Of a stretch of DNA of 64,000 bases, positions 29,294-41,223 are shown in pieces (within the stretch, counting starts at the first letter, position 1; each line of letters begins with the position of its first letter). The notes beneath the pieces were generated by a model that saw nothing but the letters and a program-made list of their open reading frames with translations, had not been told where the DNA came from and did no database searches. Source of the stretch: Theocolax elegans (lineage: Eukaryota > Arthropoda > Insecta > Hymenoptera > Cerocephalidae); the NCBI GenBank assembly GCA_026168455.1, contig CM047426.1, forward strand, positions 78,333,986 through 78,397,985. The letters run 5' to 3'. The position numbers were made by a program, and so were the translations under genes.

Positions 29294-31438
29294 CTAAACA
29301 CCTCTCTGTTCGATGAGTAGAAGTACTTAAAGCAATAAAATTGAATCTCAATTTTGCACAATAGATAGCTAAAAGTAGTCACCAATAATTGGGATTGTTG
29401 AGTCGAGCCGTAAACAGGCTCGTGAAACAATCCGAGGCGAATGTCGCGCGAACGTAAGCCCGTCCTCGAGAAGTTGAACGCGGGTTATTGTTTCGAGGCG
29501 AGTTCTTGCGTGAAATGAAAAATGAGGGATTTTGTGTGAATTTAAGAGGGCTTTTTTACCGCATGCGATTTTTTACTTGTACGTTTATGAAAAAGTTTTA
29601 ATTAATTTTTACGTTTAATAAAAATCGTGGACAAATGGTCATCTCTTCTCGGTGGAATGCATCGTTCATTTTTGCGTTCCGTATAGAAAATATATATCTT
29701 TTTATGCCTTTGTATAAGTATTATGAATATTAATATACTTTTTATTCGTTCCACTATTAGAGGTACAACATGTTTCGTAAAATTTAATACTTATTTTTAA
29801 AATAAATAATGATAAAGACAGTTAAATATTGCTAATGAACAGCAGGTGCTAAGATAAATGCATAGCTATTTTTCCAACTAATCGTCAGTAATTTATTGTT
29901 TTATTTTACTCTGGTTAATTACTCGAATAAATATAATTTTATTAATGATTGCTTTCCTTCTAGATTATATTTTCTTATTTTTCTAATCATTAATTGAAAA
30001 TAATTAATAGAAAAATGGTTTGTACGTGTCTCTTTTTTTTAATAAACTTAGTTTAGTCTTAGTTTAGTAAAGCAAAAATTTATAGGCTACATTTTTATTA
30101 ATTAATTAGATAAAAATTTTAATAATTATTCTAAAGTAAATTTGAATATAAACGAGTTTTTTTTAATCTTTACTAGAACTGCATCGCCAATATTGAGGTA
30201 AAATTGTGTGCGCAAGTAAAATTTATGGCAACGAGCTCTTATAATTATTGAACATTTACAAAATGTATATTGTTGATAGATATCGCAGTTAGTTAAAATT
30301 CATTGCATTTTACGCAAACCGCGTGTAAAATATTAAAATTACATACTTCCAAAGGCGCGTCTTTTATCTTCTCTTTCTTTTTTAAAGCATCTCTCTTTTA
30401 TCTTCATTTACTTTTAAAGCACACCTTTTATCTTCGCTTTCTTTTACAATCAAATACTTGAAATTATTCAATACCTTTACTATAGTGATATTGCACATTT
30501 GTAGACTTATCTTTGTCTGTCCCTCTCTTCCCTTTTAATCAGATTAAATTATCAGGCATATATTCAGCTTTACATTATAATTTTAAACGGAAATTTATAT
30601 TGAAATCTTTATTACATTTATTTCCCAGTTATTTGGCAGGAGGATTGGAAATTTATGATTATAAACTGACTTTAATAAACCAAGCTGTTTCTAAACAATT
30701 TATGGTTATGCGTTTTTCCTACAGCCGTATTTATCTACGTATATTAAATATCTACATAATCAGTTATTAGAGCAAACGTTACATTGCTTTATATTAATGT
30801 ACGGTGAAAAAAATTAATAACTTCTGAAGAAATTAAAACCTTTAACTCTTTCATTGAAATAATTAAACAGTTATTAAATTTTGTGTTTACTTATAGTTTT
30901 AATTTTAATTACTTCAATGTATGCAGAGGTGGTCTCTTTAGTACTTTTTAAAATGTTCCTTTTTCAAAAGGAAAGCAACTTTTAATTTTTACAGGCAAAC
31001 TTATAATGTTTCTATAAATGACGATAATAAGTATATATCCTGTCTCTATATTTTTGTATGTATTCCTATATAAATATTTGTTAAGTAAATATTGTGAAAA
31101 AAGGAACGATTTGCGAAATAATTTTTCGTTGTGTTAAAAAGTTATAGAATAAAGTTGCATTGTCAGCTCTCTTTGGTTAGATATACAATTTTCAAATTCT
31201 TTCATATTTGTGAAATAAAATATTCATTTTATATGATCGATGGCTTTTATCCTGAATTTAAAGTATACTTCGCTGTATGAAAAATAAAATGTATAAAAAT
31301 AAAGGTTTGAAACAAATTTGAAACATATTAGATGATGGTAAGCGCAACTTTATTTTTCTTTTATAAAATCAATATTCGATATAATACGTAATCGAATCTC
31401 TGCACTTACAGAAATCAAATTGATATAAAAGAGTTCAA

Positions 31439-31546
31439 ATGTTCAAAATATTATCCGAGGAAGCTCATTATAACTTACTAAATCAGATCAACGAGATGGA
31501 GGAAAAAGCTCGAGTGCTCCCACAATTTATCGACGACGTTTGGTAA
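31439..31546 (+). other. 35-codon coding-like short ORF
   Basis: Starts ATG at 31439 and ends TAA at 31546. The frame reads like an acidic amphipathic helix (EEAHYNLLNQINEMEEKARV in the middle) and ends FIDDVW. GTAAAA overlaps its stop and could serve as a donor (after GTTTG). It adjoins a CpG-rich patch (31550-31690). No homologue recognised. It may be a micropeptide, a cassette exon or chance. Confidence 0.25.
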
Positions 31547-31549
31547 AAG

Positions 31550-31690
31550 CAGACTGGATTTTCAAGGGTTAGCCCCCGGAGGATCCATGACCGCGGCGTC
31601 GGCGGCATCAGCCGGTGCGGCTTTTCCGCATATATTCGCGAAGGCTCGAATTTACTGCTCTCATTTTCGACCTCGGGGTTTTTTTATCGA
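31550..31690. promoter_or_regulatory. Short CpG-rich island
   Basis: 140 bases with runs such as GACCGCGGCGTCGGCGGC near 31588, far richer in CpG than neighbours. An open + frame (61 codons from 31587) begins Ala/Ser-rich and is not convincing. Candidate regulatory element. Confidence 0.3.
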
Positions 31691-31925
31691 AATCATTCTA
31701 CGCAAATTGGCTCGACCTTCCGTAACTTTTCACCTTTACTTCACCATTGAAATTACACTTAAACTGTTTTAATCTCTACAGATTGCTTTTCAATCGGTTT
31801 TTTGGATACAAAGTACACTTTAGTCTTTACATTTATGTTGATTTACATTTCATCAATTAATGTGAAAAAAATATTATGCCGCATTGTTCGTAAGTTTAGT
31901 TGTAAATACGTGTGTGTATATATAT

Positions 31926-32421
31926 TTTTGAAACTATAAATGGCAATAGACTAGTTTCAAAAAAAAATTTTTGGACACCTTTTTGAATTCAATGCAGTTT
32001 TTAAAAAGATTGACGAAACCAAAAAGTTATCCAGATAGATTTTTAGCTTTTTTCAACAGCTTTCGACTGGTTTTTTTTTCATTTTTGTAACTTTATTTTA
32101 AACAAAGTTACGGTAGTTTTTGCTCGAAAATAGCCTTTTTTTTAAAATCTAAATATATTAAAACTTTTATAGATACAAAACAATGATAAGAGAAAAAATG
32201 TCACTTTTATATCGTAGAATACGAAAATGTTTTAAGTAAGAGCAAACAAAAAAATTTTTTATTACCTGTATTTTTTTAAGTACAATCATCTTTGAAAAAA
32301 TCAACCTGCAGAGGTAAAATATACAGTTAATAAAAAATTTTTTTGTTTGCTCTTACTTAAAACATTTTCGTATTCTACGATATAAAAGTGACATTTTTTC
32401 TCTTTATCATTTTTTTGTATA
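31926..32421 (+). mobile_element. Foldback DNA element, copy 1 (truncated)
   Basis: Long palindromic element. Its outer arm (31926-32190) is inverted relative to 33410-33610. Its core has an inverted repeat of about 77 bases (roughly 32190-32266 against 32326-32402) around a loop containing AACCTGCAGAGG. The outermost end seen in copy 2 is absent on the left, and the right arm stops at TTTTTTGTAT, where unrelated sequence begins. No transposase is encoded. Confidence 0.65.
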
Positions 32422-33185
32422 ATATATACACTTCTATTCGTAGCTTATGATTTGGGCTTGGTAACTAAAACCTACGAAATAACGTTCATTTCATTTAAAA
32501 TGGATTTGCTTCAAGGGAAAGTTTATATAACGGCTATAATATAAAGTGAAGCAATTAAACCGACGTCACTAATAAATTAAGCTTTTGTAACTGCGCTACG
32601 CGAGACCGAAAGTAAAATTTTGTTGTAAACTAAGTGTCGTAAATTACTGAAATCGTTAAGCCTTATTTATTTTTGTTAGCTTTTTTTTTAACTAAAAGCT
32701 CGATTGCTAATTGAACTATCAATATTTACTCGAAAGTAAGGAGCAAAATAATTCGAGTTCGACAGAAATAGGTAGATATAAAAAAGAACTACTTTACATT
32801 TAGACGGAAGTCGATACAGGTTTCCTTGACTCGGTGATACGTCTTTCCGCACGTCCGTTTGAACAGCAAATTTTCCAGATTCAATGTTTACTAATTGATG
32901 TTAAAAAGCACCTCCTCGGCCTTATTATTTTCTTCACAACTTTTACGAACTTTGAATCTACACACAACGTACTCTTAAGAAATTACATTTTTACATTTGT
33001 CTGTTACTGGCTTTAATTAAAATAGGATATCTTTCAACTGCGCTTCGTTAAATAATCGACAAAGGGGTTGTTTTCTTTGCGAATTATTAAATTTGCAAAT
33101 AAATCTCAATCTCGAATATTAATTTATTAAAAATTCTTCTTTTGAGTGCATTATATTGAGAAATGGTAAATCGTCAAATGTATTA
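32422..33185. repeat. Tandem duplication U, copy 1
   Basis: 764 bases repeated at 33788-34551 (offset 1366) with almost no differences; for example the 60-codon spurious frame at 32834 recurs unchanged at 34200. Downstream of copy 1 the sequence jumps into the foldback element; downstream of copy 2 it continues into unique sequence. Confidence 0.9.
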
Positions 33186-33787
33186 AGTAAGAGCAAACAA
33201 AAAAATTTTTATTACCTGTATTTTTTTTAAGTACAATCATCTTTGAAAAAAATCAACCTGCAGAGGTAAAATATACAGTTAATAAAAAATTTTTTTGTTT
33301 GCTCTTACTTAAAACATTTTCGTATTCTACGATATAAAAGTGACATTTTTTCTCTTTATCATTTTTTTGTATCTATAAAAGTTTTTAATATATTTAGATT
33401 TTAAAAAAAAGGCTATTTTCGAGCAAAAACTACCGTAACTTTGTTTAAAATAAAGTTACAAAAATGAAAAAAAAACCAGTCGAAAGCTGTTGAAAAAAGC
33501 TAAAAATCTATCTGGATAACTTTTTGGTTTCGTCAATCTTTTAAAAACTGCATTGAATTCAAAAAGGTGTCCAAAAATTTTTTTTTTGAAACTAGTCTAT
33601 TGCCATTTAATAGTTTCAAAAAATAGTATTTTTTATAAGTGACTTAGGCCAATCGAAAGGTATTAAAATAAGCTTTCAAATGGTCTCCGATTGGTTTTTG
33701 TACGATGATCTCTTTCAAAGATACAAAACTTTAAACTTTATCCTATTTTGCTCCAGGGGGGGTAAAAGTAAGTGACTGGCACTGTAT
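33186..33787 (-). mobile_element. Foldback DNA element, copy 2 with intact terminus
   Basis: It begins within the core palindrome and continues through the full arm to the terminus GTAAGTGACTGGCACTGTA at 33767-33785. Read from the outside in, that end is TACAGTGCCAGTCACTTAC, which is typical of Tc1/mariner-like ends with a TA target. Together with copy 1 it looks like one element of about 1.2 kb split by a tandem duplication of its flank. Confidence 0.6.
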
Positions 33788-34551
33788 ATATATACACTTC
33801 TATTCGTAGCTTATGATTTGGGCTTAGTAACTAAAACCTACGAAATAACGTTCATTTCATTTAAAATGGATTTGCTTCAAGGGAAAGTTTATATAACGGC
33901 TATAATATAAAGTGAAGCAATTAAACCGACGTCACTAATAAATTAAGCTTTTGTAACTGCGCTACGCGAGACCGAAAGTAAAATTTTGTTGTAAACTAAG
34001 TGTCGTAAATTACTGAAATCGTTAAGCCTTATTTATTTTTGTTAGCTTTTTTTTTAACTAAAAGCTCGATTGCTAATTGAACTATCAATATTTACTCGAA
34101 AGTAAGGAGCAAAATAATTCGAGTTCGACAGAAATAGGTAGATATAAAAAAGAACTACTTTACATTTAGACGGAAGTCGATACAGGTTTCCTTGACTCGG
34201 TGATACGTCTTTCCGCACGTCCGTTTGAACAGCAAATTTTCCAGATTCAATGTTTACTAATTGATGTTAAAAAGCACCTCCTCGGCCTTATTATTTTCTT
34301 CACAACTTTTACGAACTTTGAATCTACACACAACGTACTCTTAAGAAATTACATTTTTACATTTGTCTGTTACTGGCTTTAATTAAAATAGGATATCTTT
34401 CAACTGCGCTTCGTTAAATAATCGACAAAGGGGTTGTTTTCTTTGCGAATTATTAAATTTGCAAATAAATCTCAATCTCGAATATTAATTTATTAAAAAT
34501 TCTTCTTTTGAGTGCATTATATTGAGAAATGGTAAATCGTCAAATGTATTA
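33788..34551. repeat. Tandem duplication U, copy 2
   Basis: Second copy of the 32422-33185 segment, separated from it by the foldback element copy 2. Its 3' part (from 34388) is also the start of the next duplication unit, so the duplications are nested. No gene content. Confidence 0.9.
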
Positions 34552-35430
34552 ATGGATGTATACTAACTGGAATTTCGCGATAGTTAAAATACAATATTAA
34601 TAAAAAAAGAAAATACACGAATAAATAATAATTGCAATTATTGTATATTTCTTAATTATCTTTAAATGAAGTTAATATCGTAAAAAAATGAAATAAATAA
34701 ATATAATAATGCACAACGTTGATCAATGTATTAAATAGCTGTAATCAATAATTAATACGTGAAAAAAGTATTATATTCGTACAACTTTATAATCCTTTAG
34801 TATACTCTTCTGTACTATTTGATCTTTCTTCTACACCGCCACTCATTCGTTCACGGGTGTCGTCTGCGGACGAGGGAAAACTTGTGGCCAAGCCTTGCGG
34901 GATAAATGCCAGTTAGGAAAACCTCATCCGAGACTGTCTGTATATTGAAACGTTCCGATCAGATAGCTAAGTCACTGTTGATCCACACGTATAACCAAGC
35001 GCTTTACAATTTAAGCTAACGGTTAAATATCCAAAATGTGAATGCGGTCTACGATGCCTAACTCCTTGGATCGATCGCGTTATTTTGATTCACCGGTTTT
35101 CATTAAAGTTTTATTCATTAGTTACATCTACTGGTTAATATAAGCAGAACACCGTTTGCAAGATAAGACATAGTGGTAAATGAAAATGGGAAGGAGCTAC
35201 GAAGGGAGGGAAGGAAGAATTTGATATTTCGATTCGTTTGTTGCCAAGGCTCGGTTTGACTCGAGTTTAACGCCGAATTTATCATTCCTTTCTCAGGGAA
35301 AAGTATATGCACACGAGATACGTGCGTACATTTTACGCAGATGCTGGCTTTGAAGATATGCATTGGAAATGCGAAGGAATTGGATAAGAAAATCGTAAAG
35401 TAGAGCTTTATACTGTATGCTTTTATGAAA
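34388..35430. repeat. Nested tandem duplication, copy A (1043 bp)
   Basis: Repeated head-to-tail at 35431-36465. The joint shares AAA microhomology (ATGAAA followed by ATAGGATATC). Contains a G+C-rich patch (about 34840-34960 and 35150-35380) that recurs in all three copies, with no plausible gene. Confidence 0.9.
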
Positions 35431-36465
35431 ATAGGATATCTTTCAACTGCGCTTCGTTAAATAATCGACAAAGGGGTTGTTTTCTTTGCGAATTATTAAA
35501 TTTGCAAATAAATCTCAATCTCGAATATTAATTTATTAAAAATTCTTTCTTTTGAGTGCATTATTGAGAAATGGTAAATCGTCAAATGTATTAATGGATG
35601 TATACTACTGGAATTTCGCGATAGTTAAAATACAATATAATAAAAAAAGAAAATACACGAATAAATAATAATTGCAATTATTGTATTTTCTTAATTATCT
35701 TTAATGAAGTTAATATCGTTTAAAAAAATGAAATAAATAAATATAATATGCACAACGTTGATCAATGTATAAATAGCTGTAATCAATAATTAATACTGAA
35801 AAAGTATTATATTCGTACAACTTTATAATCCTTTAGTATACTCTTCTGTACTATTTGATCTTTCTTCTACCACCGCCACTCATTCGTGTCACGGGTGTCG
35901 TCTGCGGACGAGGGAAAACTTGTGGCCAAACCTTGCGGATAAATGCCAGTTAGGAAAACCATCATCCGAGACTGTCTGTATATTGAAACGTTCCGATCAG
36001 TAGCTAAGTCACTGTTGATCCACACGTATAACCAAGCGCTTTACAATTTAAGCTAACGGTTAAATATCCAAAATGTGAATGCGGTCTACGATGCCTAACT
36101 CCTTGGATCGATCGCGTTATTTTGATTCACCGGTTTTCATTAAAGTTTTATTCATTAGTTACATCTACTGGTTAATATAAGCAGAACACCGTTTGCAGAT
36201 AAGACATAGTGGTAAATGAAAATGGGAAGGAGCTACGAAGGGAGGGAAGGAAGAATTTGATATTTCGATTCGTTTGTTGCCAAGGCTCGGTTTGACTCGA
36301 GTTAACGCCGAATTTATCATTCCTTTCTCAGGGAAAAGTATATGCACACGAGATACGTGCGTACATTTTACGCAGATGCTGGCTTTGAAGATATGCATTG
36401 GAAATGCGAAGGAATTGGATAAGAAAATCGTAAAGTAGAGCTTTATACTGTATGCTTTTATGAAA
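35431..36465. repeat. Nested tandem duplication, copy B (1035 bp, indel-rich)
   Basis: Copy of 34388-35430 but 8 bases shorter overall, differing by numerous single-base losses (for example TACTACTGG against TACTAACTGG, AATACTGAAAAAG against AATACGTGAAAAAAG). Copy C at 37591 agrees with A rather than B at the second of these. The pattern looks like an unpolished sequence read rather than evolutionary divergence. Confidence 0.85.
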
Positions 36466-37590
36466 ATTTTAGTATTGTAAAAGCTTGGAAAAATAGTACA
36501 AATTGGCGAAATTCTATAAATTCTGATGCATTTATTTTAATACGAATAAATTTGTTTTTTATAAGTAAATTTGGAAAAATATTTTAAAGTTAGTTAATTT
36601 GTTAATGTCGAAAACTTGACGTGTATAAACTACCAGTATAAGTAATTTTAATAATAATTATAAAAACATCGATTTTATATGTAATTCATTAATTATTTTA
36701 TTAAACATTACGATAATGCTTTTATAATTTACATTGTGTAATTAAAAAAAAGCTTTATTCGCATTAATGAAATGCCGTTGATTATTTAAATGTTTATTTA
36801 AAAAGTAAAAATTTTTTATGCAAACATCAACTGAAAGCCATTTGTTTGTTTATTGTTTAAACGTTACATCCAATCCCATGAAGTAAAGCGCATCGAATTA
36901 ATTAAACGAAACCCATTAAAAAATTGTCAACTCAATTATGCATATTGGAAAATGCGAAATATATAACCATATAAATAAATTGCATACCATGAATATATAA
37001 AAGAGTACAGGTAACCGACGATTTCTTTCGAAGGAGTTCTCTTGCGGCACGCAAGGCACTCGAACCTCTCAACGTTAATCAAATGACCATAATATGTATA
37101 TATATCTGTGACGCCGACGTATGCAAGGTAAGCGGCGTGTCTCCCGCGTGCCGCGGATGTTTGACCCTGGTTGTCCATATACCCAAGCTCTCGAATTCGT
37201 ATGTACACATATACATAAGTAGAAACGCGAGCACGCGCGGGCAGGCGGGCGGGCGGGCGCGCGCGCGTCGATTTCGCCGGAGTTTGAAAACGTTTCCGCA
37301 GGCTATTTTATTGATTGAGGCAGCTCTGCCTCTCTCTTGGCCCAGACAAGCTCTTGCCAACCCTACGCTCCTTTCTTTCCTTCTCTCTTTTCCACTTTCC
37401 GTCCCTTTTCTGCGCGCACGCGTGCCACCGGCCTCTTAAATTTTTAGCCGCGTATATACCTTCTCACGCTTCTCACGCGATTTGTTTCAAAGTACACCTT
37501 GTTACACTCTTGTAAGTCAATTTGTTGTTTTTGATCGGGAGGGTGAGTTTGTGTTTTCAGGATTTTCTCAATGGGACCCACGCTTTGAGT
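35782..37590. repeat. 1.8-kb tandem duplication, first copy
   Basis: Unit consisting of the second half of copy B plus a new segment D1 (36466-37590). It recurs directly at 37591-39398 (offset about 1807). The joint at 37590 reads GCTTTGAGT then ATCAATAATT. Includes a candidate promoter and CpG-rich tract, listed separately. Confidence 0.9.
36994..37127 (+). promoter_or_regulatory. Candidate TATA promoter and alternative first exon, first copy
   Basis: TATATAAAAG at 36994-37003, an ATG in insect-like context at 37083, then 15 codons ending AAG at 37127 and a strong donor GTAAGC. Identical in layout to the copy at 38800-38934, described there. Confidence 0.35.
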
Positions 37591-38799
37591 ATCAATAATT
37601 AATACGTGAAAAAAGTATTATATTCGTACAACTTTATAATCCTTTAGTATACTCTTCTGTACTATTTGATCTTTCTTCTACACCGCCACTCATTCGTTCA
37701 CGGGTGTCGTCTGCGGACGAGGGAAAACTTGTGGCCAACCTTGCGGGATAAATGCCAGTTAGGAAAACCTCATCCGAGACTGTCTGTATATTGAAACGTT
37801 CCGATCAGGTAGCTAAGTCACTGTTGATCCACACGTATAACCAAGCGCTTTACAATTTAAGCTAACGGTTAATATCCAAAATGTGAATGCGGTCTACGAT
37901 GCCTAACTCCTTGGATCGATCGCGTTATTTTGATTCACCGGTTTCATTAAAGTTTTATTCATTAGTTACATCTACTGGTTAATATAAGCAGAACACGTTT
38001 GCAAGATAAGACATAGTGGTAAATGAAAATGGGAAGGAGCTACGAAGGGAGGGAAGGAAGAATTTGATATTTCGATTCGTTTGTTGCCAAGGCTCGGTTT
38101 GACTCGAGTTTAACGCCGAATTTATCATTCCTTTCTCAGGGAAAAGTATATGCACACGAGATACGTGCGTACATTTTACGCAGATGCTGGCTTTGAAGAT
38201 ATGCATTGGAAATGCGAAGGAATTGGATAAGAAAATCGTAAAGTAGAGCTTTATACTGTATGCTTTTATGAAAATTTTAGTATTGTAAAAGCTTGGAAAA
38301 ATAGTACAAATTGGCGAAATTCTATAAATTCTGATGCATTTATTTTAATACGAATAAATTTGTTTTTTATAAGTAAATTTGGAAAAATATTTTAAAGTTA
38401 GTTAATTTGTTAATGTCGAAAACTTGACGTGTATAAACTACCAGTATAAGTAATTTTAATAATAATTATAAAAACATCGATTTTATATGTAATTCATTAA
38501 TTATTTTATTAAACATTACGATAATGCTTTTATAATTTACATTGTGTAATTAAAAAAAGCTTTATTCGCATTAATGAAATGCCGTTGATTATTTAAATGT
38601 TTATTTAAAAAGTAAAATTTTTTATGCAAACATCAACTGAAAGCCATTTGTTTGTTTATTGTTTAAACGTTACATCCAATCCCATGAAGTAAAGCGCATC
38701 GAATTAATTAAACGAAACCCATTAAAAAATTGTCAACTCAATTATGCATATTGGAAAATGCGAAATATATAACCATATAAATAAATTGCATACCATGAA

Positions 38800-38934
38800 T
38801 ATATAAAAGAGTACAGGTAACCGACGATTTTCTTTCGAAGGAGTTCTCTTGCGGCACGCAAGGCACTCGAACCTCTCAACGTTAATCAAATGACCATAAT
38901 ATGTATATATATCTGTGACGCCGACGTATGCAAG
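38800..38934 (+). promoter_or_regulatory. Candidate TATA promoter and alternative first exon of the PHF21A homologue
   Basis: A TATA box (TATATAAAAG, 38800-38809) is followed 81 bases later by ATG at 38890 (TCAA before it, matching insect start context). The 15-codon frame (MTIICIYICDADVCK) ends in AAG at 38934 with a consensus donor GTAAGC. The phase (0) matches the acceptor of exon 3 at 41224, so a transcript from here would encode an isoform starting with this peptide and lacking the N-terminal half of the coiled coil. CpG-rich sequence follows (39040-39250). Without transcript data this is inference; TATA, ATG and donor spacing could coincide by chance. Confidence 0.4.
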
Positions 38935-39039
38935 GTAAGCGGCGTGTCTCCCGCGTGCCGCGGATGTTTGACCCTGGTTGTCCATATACCCAAGCTCTCG
39001 AATTCGTATGTACACATATACATAAGTAGAAACGCGAGC

Positions 39040-39255
39040 ACGCGCGGGCAGGCGGGCGGGCGGGCGCGCGCGCGTCGATTTCGCCGGAGTTTGAAAACGT
39101 TTCCGCAGGCTATTTTATTGATTGAGGCAGCTCTGCCTCTCTCTTGGCCCAGACAAGCTCTTGCCAACCCTACGCTCCTTTCTTTCCTTCTCTCTTTTCC
39201 ACTTTCCGTCCCTTTTCTGCGCGCACGCGTGCCACCGGCCTCTTTAAATTTTTAG
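39040..39255. promoter_or_regulatory. CpG island with GGGC/GC tandem runs
   Basis: GGCGGGCGGGCGGGCGCGCG-type tract around 39051-39073 and general CpG richness to 39250. The same tract is at 37241-37267 in the other copy. GC-box-like and Z-DNA-prone. Open frames on both strands here are by-products of the composition. Confidence 0.5.
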
Positions 39256-41223
39256 CCGCGTATATACCTTCTCACGCTTCTCACGCGATTTGTTTCAAAG
39301 TACACCTTGTTACACTCTTGTAAGTCAATTTGTTGTTTTTGATCGGGAGGGTGAGTTTGTGTTTTCAGGATTTTCTCAATGGGACCCACGCTTTGAGTAC
39401 TTTGTATTTACAGATACATGCTTACAAGTGGCTTTGAAGAATCTTCTTTTACCCGATCAACCCTGTACTATCGAGATGTCATATCGAGTGATACAACTCG
39501 ATTTTTTATTAAACATACTGTTCTACAATATATTATACTTAAATTTCTTTTTTAATTTTTCTATAAATATAATTATTTAAACTATTTATCGATATTAAAT
39601 ACCATATGATTGCAAATAAAAATCTACTCGATATTGTAATAAAGTTAATAATCAACGATACGATGTCTGCATTATGTTTATTCATAGGATTCAATTTTCG
39701 AGTACCTACTTATCAAGGCAGGAATGAAACTGCGCTGTTACTCAAGTTTCGCATATGGGTGACTGCGTAAAAATGTTACCGCGTCACGAACGATAATTGC
39801 GTTTTCTATTTTCTGTGTTTGAAATAATGAAACGTTGCCCGTCTGAAAAAGGATGTTTGAAACATAACTGTTAATACATTTGAATTTTTAATTTTGTAAT
39901 GGTATATAAAAATATAACAAGTATATAATATATTTCTGACAGCAATGCATTTGCTATTCAAAGAAACGTAAACCTTTGTAGTACCATTAAAAAATATATT
40001 ACGCATGCACAAAATATTTTAGAAAAAAAATATTTTTCTTGTTATAGTACCTTCCGCGTGTAACGTTTTTCTGCTCCAATTTAACTGCTTCATAAATATT
40101 TGAGAAATGTGGATATACATATCTACGCGCGATTTATGGAAAACTTCTTATGTTGCATTACGAATTTTGCTCATGTAATATGTGGAGATATGCATTATGA
40201 TTCATTTTAGAAGTTGCACGAAATAGTTATATAGAACTTTTTCCAATAACCTTTTCTTGTACGGCTATGCGATTTATTTTCGATAAAGTGCATTTTACAG
40301 TTTTGAAAATAATTCACTTAAATATAGGGATGTAATATTTTGTATGGTAAAACAATGAAAATAATGTGTTTATTTTAGATTTTATCTTAAAGAAATGCAT
40401 ATTAATATTATAATTCTTATTTCACATTGCGTGAATTGTATTCACTCAGTATAAATAATGAAGATGTATAATCAGTATTATTACAATTATTATTTAGTGG
40501 TATTATTTGATACCTACGTTTTTTTAAGAAACGTTCACGTACAAAATGAAAAATGCGATTGAAAATAGAAGAAGTATATTTTGCATCCAGTTGAGAAGAG
40601 GCAAAATCTATATCTAAAGCCTTCTACAATTTATTACTTTGCAAAATGTTAAATCATCTTAAAGTTTAGTAAAAATATTGATTCAGATGTAGATATATAC
40701 AGAAACGCACAGACGTATGTATGTATTGACTGCATATTATTTCTATACAATAAAAGATAAAAATTGTAACTCTTATGGTTATAATCGAAATATGATTAGT
40801 TAGATAAATGTTTGAGAACAGGCTTGTAAATTGTAATTGCTTATTCGGGTTATACTGTAAACAAGTAAAAAGGACCCCCACGGAAATTGCCTCTGGAGGA
40901 AAACACGTGAAACATACTGTACTAGAAAAACGTTAAAAAAGTGTTTACTCTGTAACCACAAGGGAATTTAAAAAAATGGTTGTGGAACTCGCGTAAATTA
41001 ACATTATTACCATATCTGAGTATAAGATCTTTGCTAATTCGTTATTATATGGTTATATTTTAGAAAATAAGAGTATTTCCACAAATATGTAACAAGTTTC
41101 TTTTAATTTTAGTCTTCCGTATAGTCTACTTTATGAAATTGAATACTACTGAATTTGTTTTAAACACTTCTTTACTCAAAATTAAAACGTGTATTTGAAA
41201 AATCATGTGAATTTCTGTTGCAG

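Larger units (their letters stand above)
37591..39398. repeat. 1.8-kb tandem duplication, second copy
   Basis: Second copy, after which sequence becomes unique (GAGTACTTTGTATT). Differences from the first copy are scattered single-base indels in A, T and G runs, plus rare substitutions. Because this copy leads into unique sequence towards exon 3, it is the more likely true arrangement if one copy is artefactual. Confidence 0.9.
7944..41223 (+). other. 33-kb intron between exons 2 and 3
   Basis: Bounded by a GTAAAT donor and a TCTGTTGCAG acceptor. Most is AT-rich with no protein-like ORF. It holds many isolated G+C-rich patches (listed separately where strongest; others near 22625-22770 and 24420-24620), two DNA-transposon remnants, nested tandem duplications at 32.4-39.4 kb, a possible alternative first exon near 38.9 kb and a minus-strand coding-like segment at 28.9-29.3 kb. 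The stretches 9280-13540, 14660-16735, 19290-22620, 24620-27440 and 39400-41223 hold nothing I can support. Confidence 0.8.

Noticed and set aside
32834..33016. 60-codon ORF repeated identically at 34200-34382
   Set aside because: It is repeated only because the whole 764-base segment is duplicated; composition and context show no coding signal.
37083..37439. 118-codon + frame and overlapping minus frame of 93 codons across the CpG island (again at 38890-39255)
   Set aside because: Low-complexity Arg/Ala/Leu readings from GC-rich sequence; only the first 15 codons, up to the splice donor, were kept as a candidate exon.
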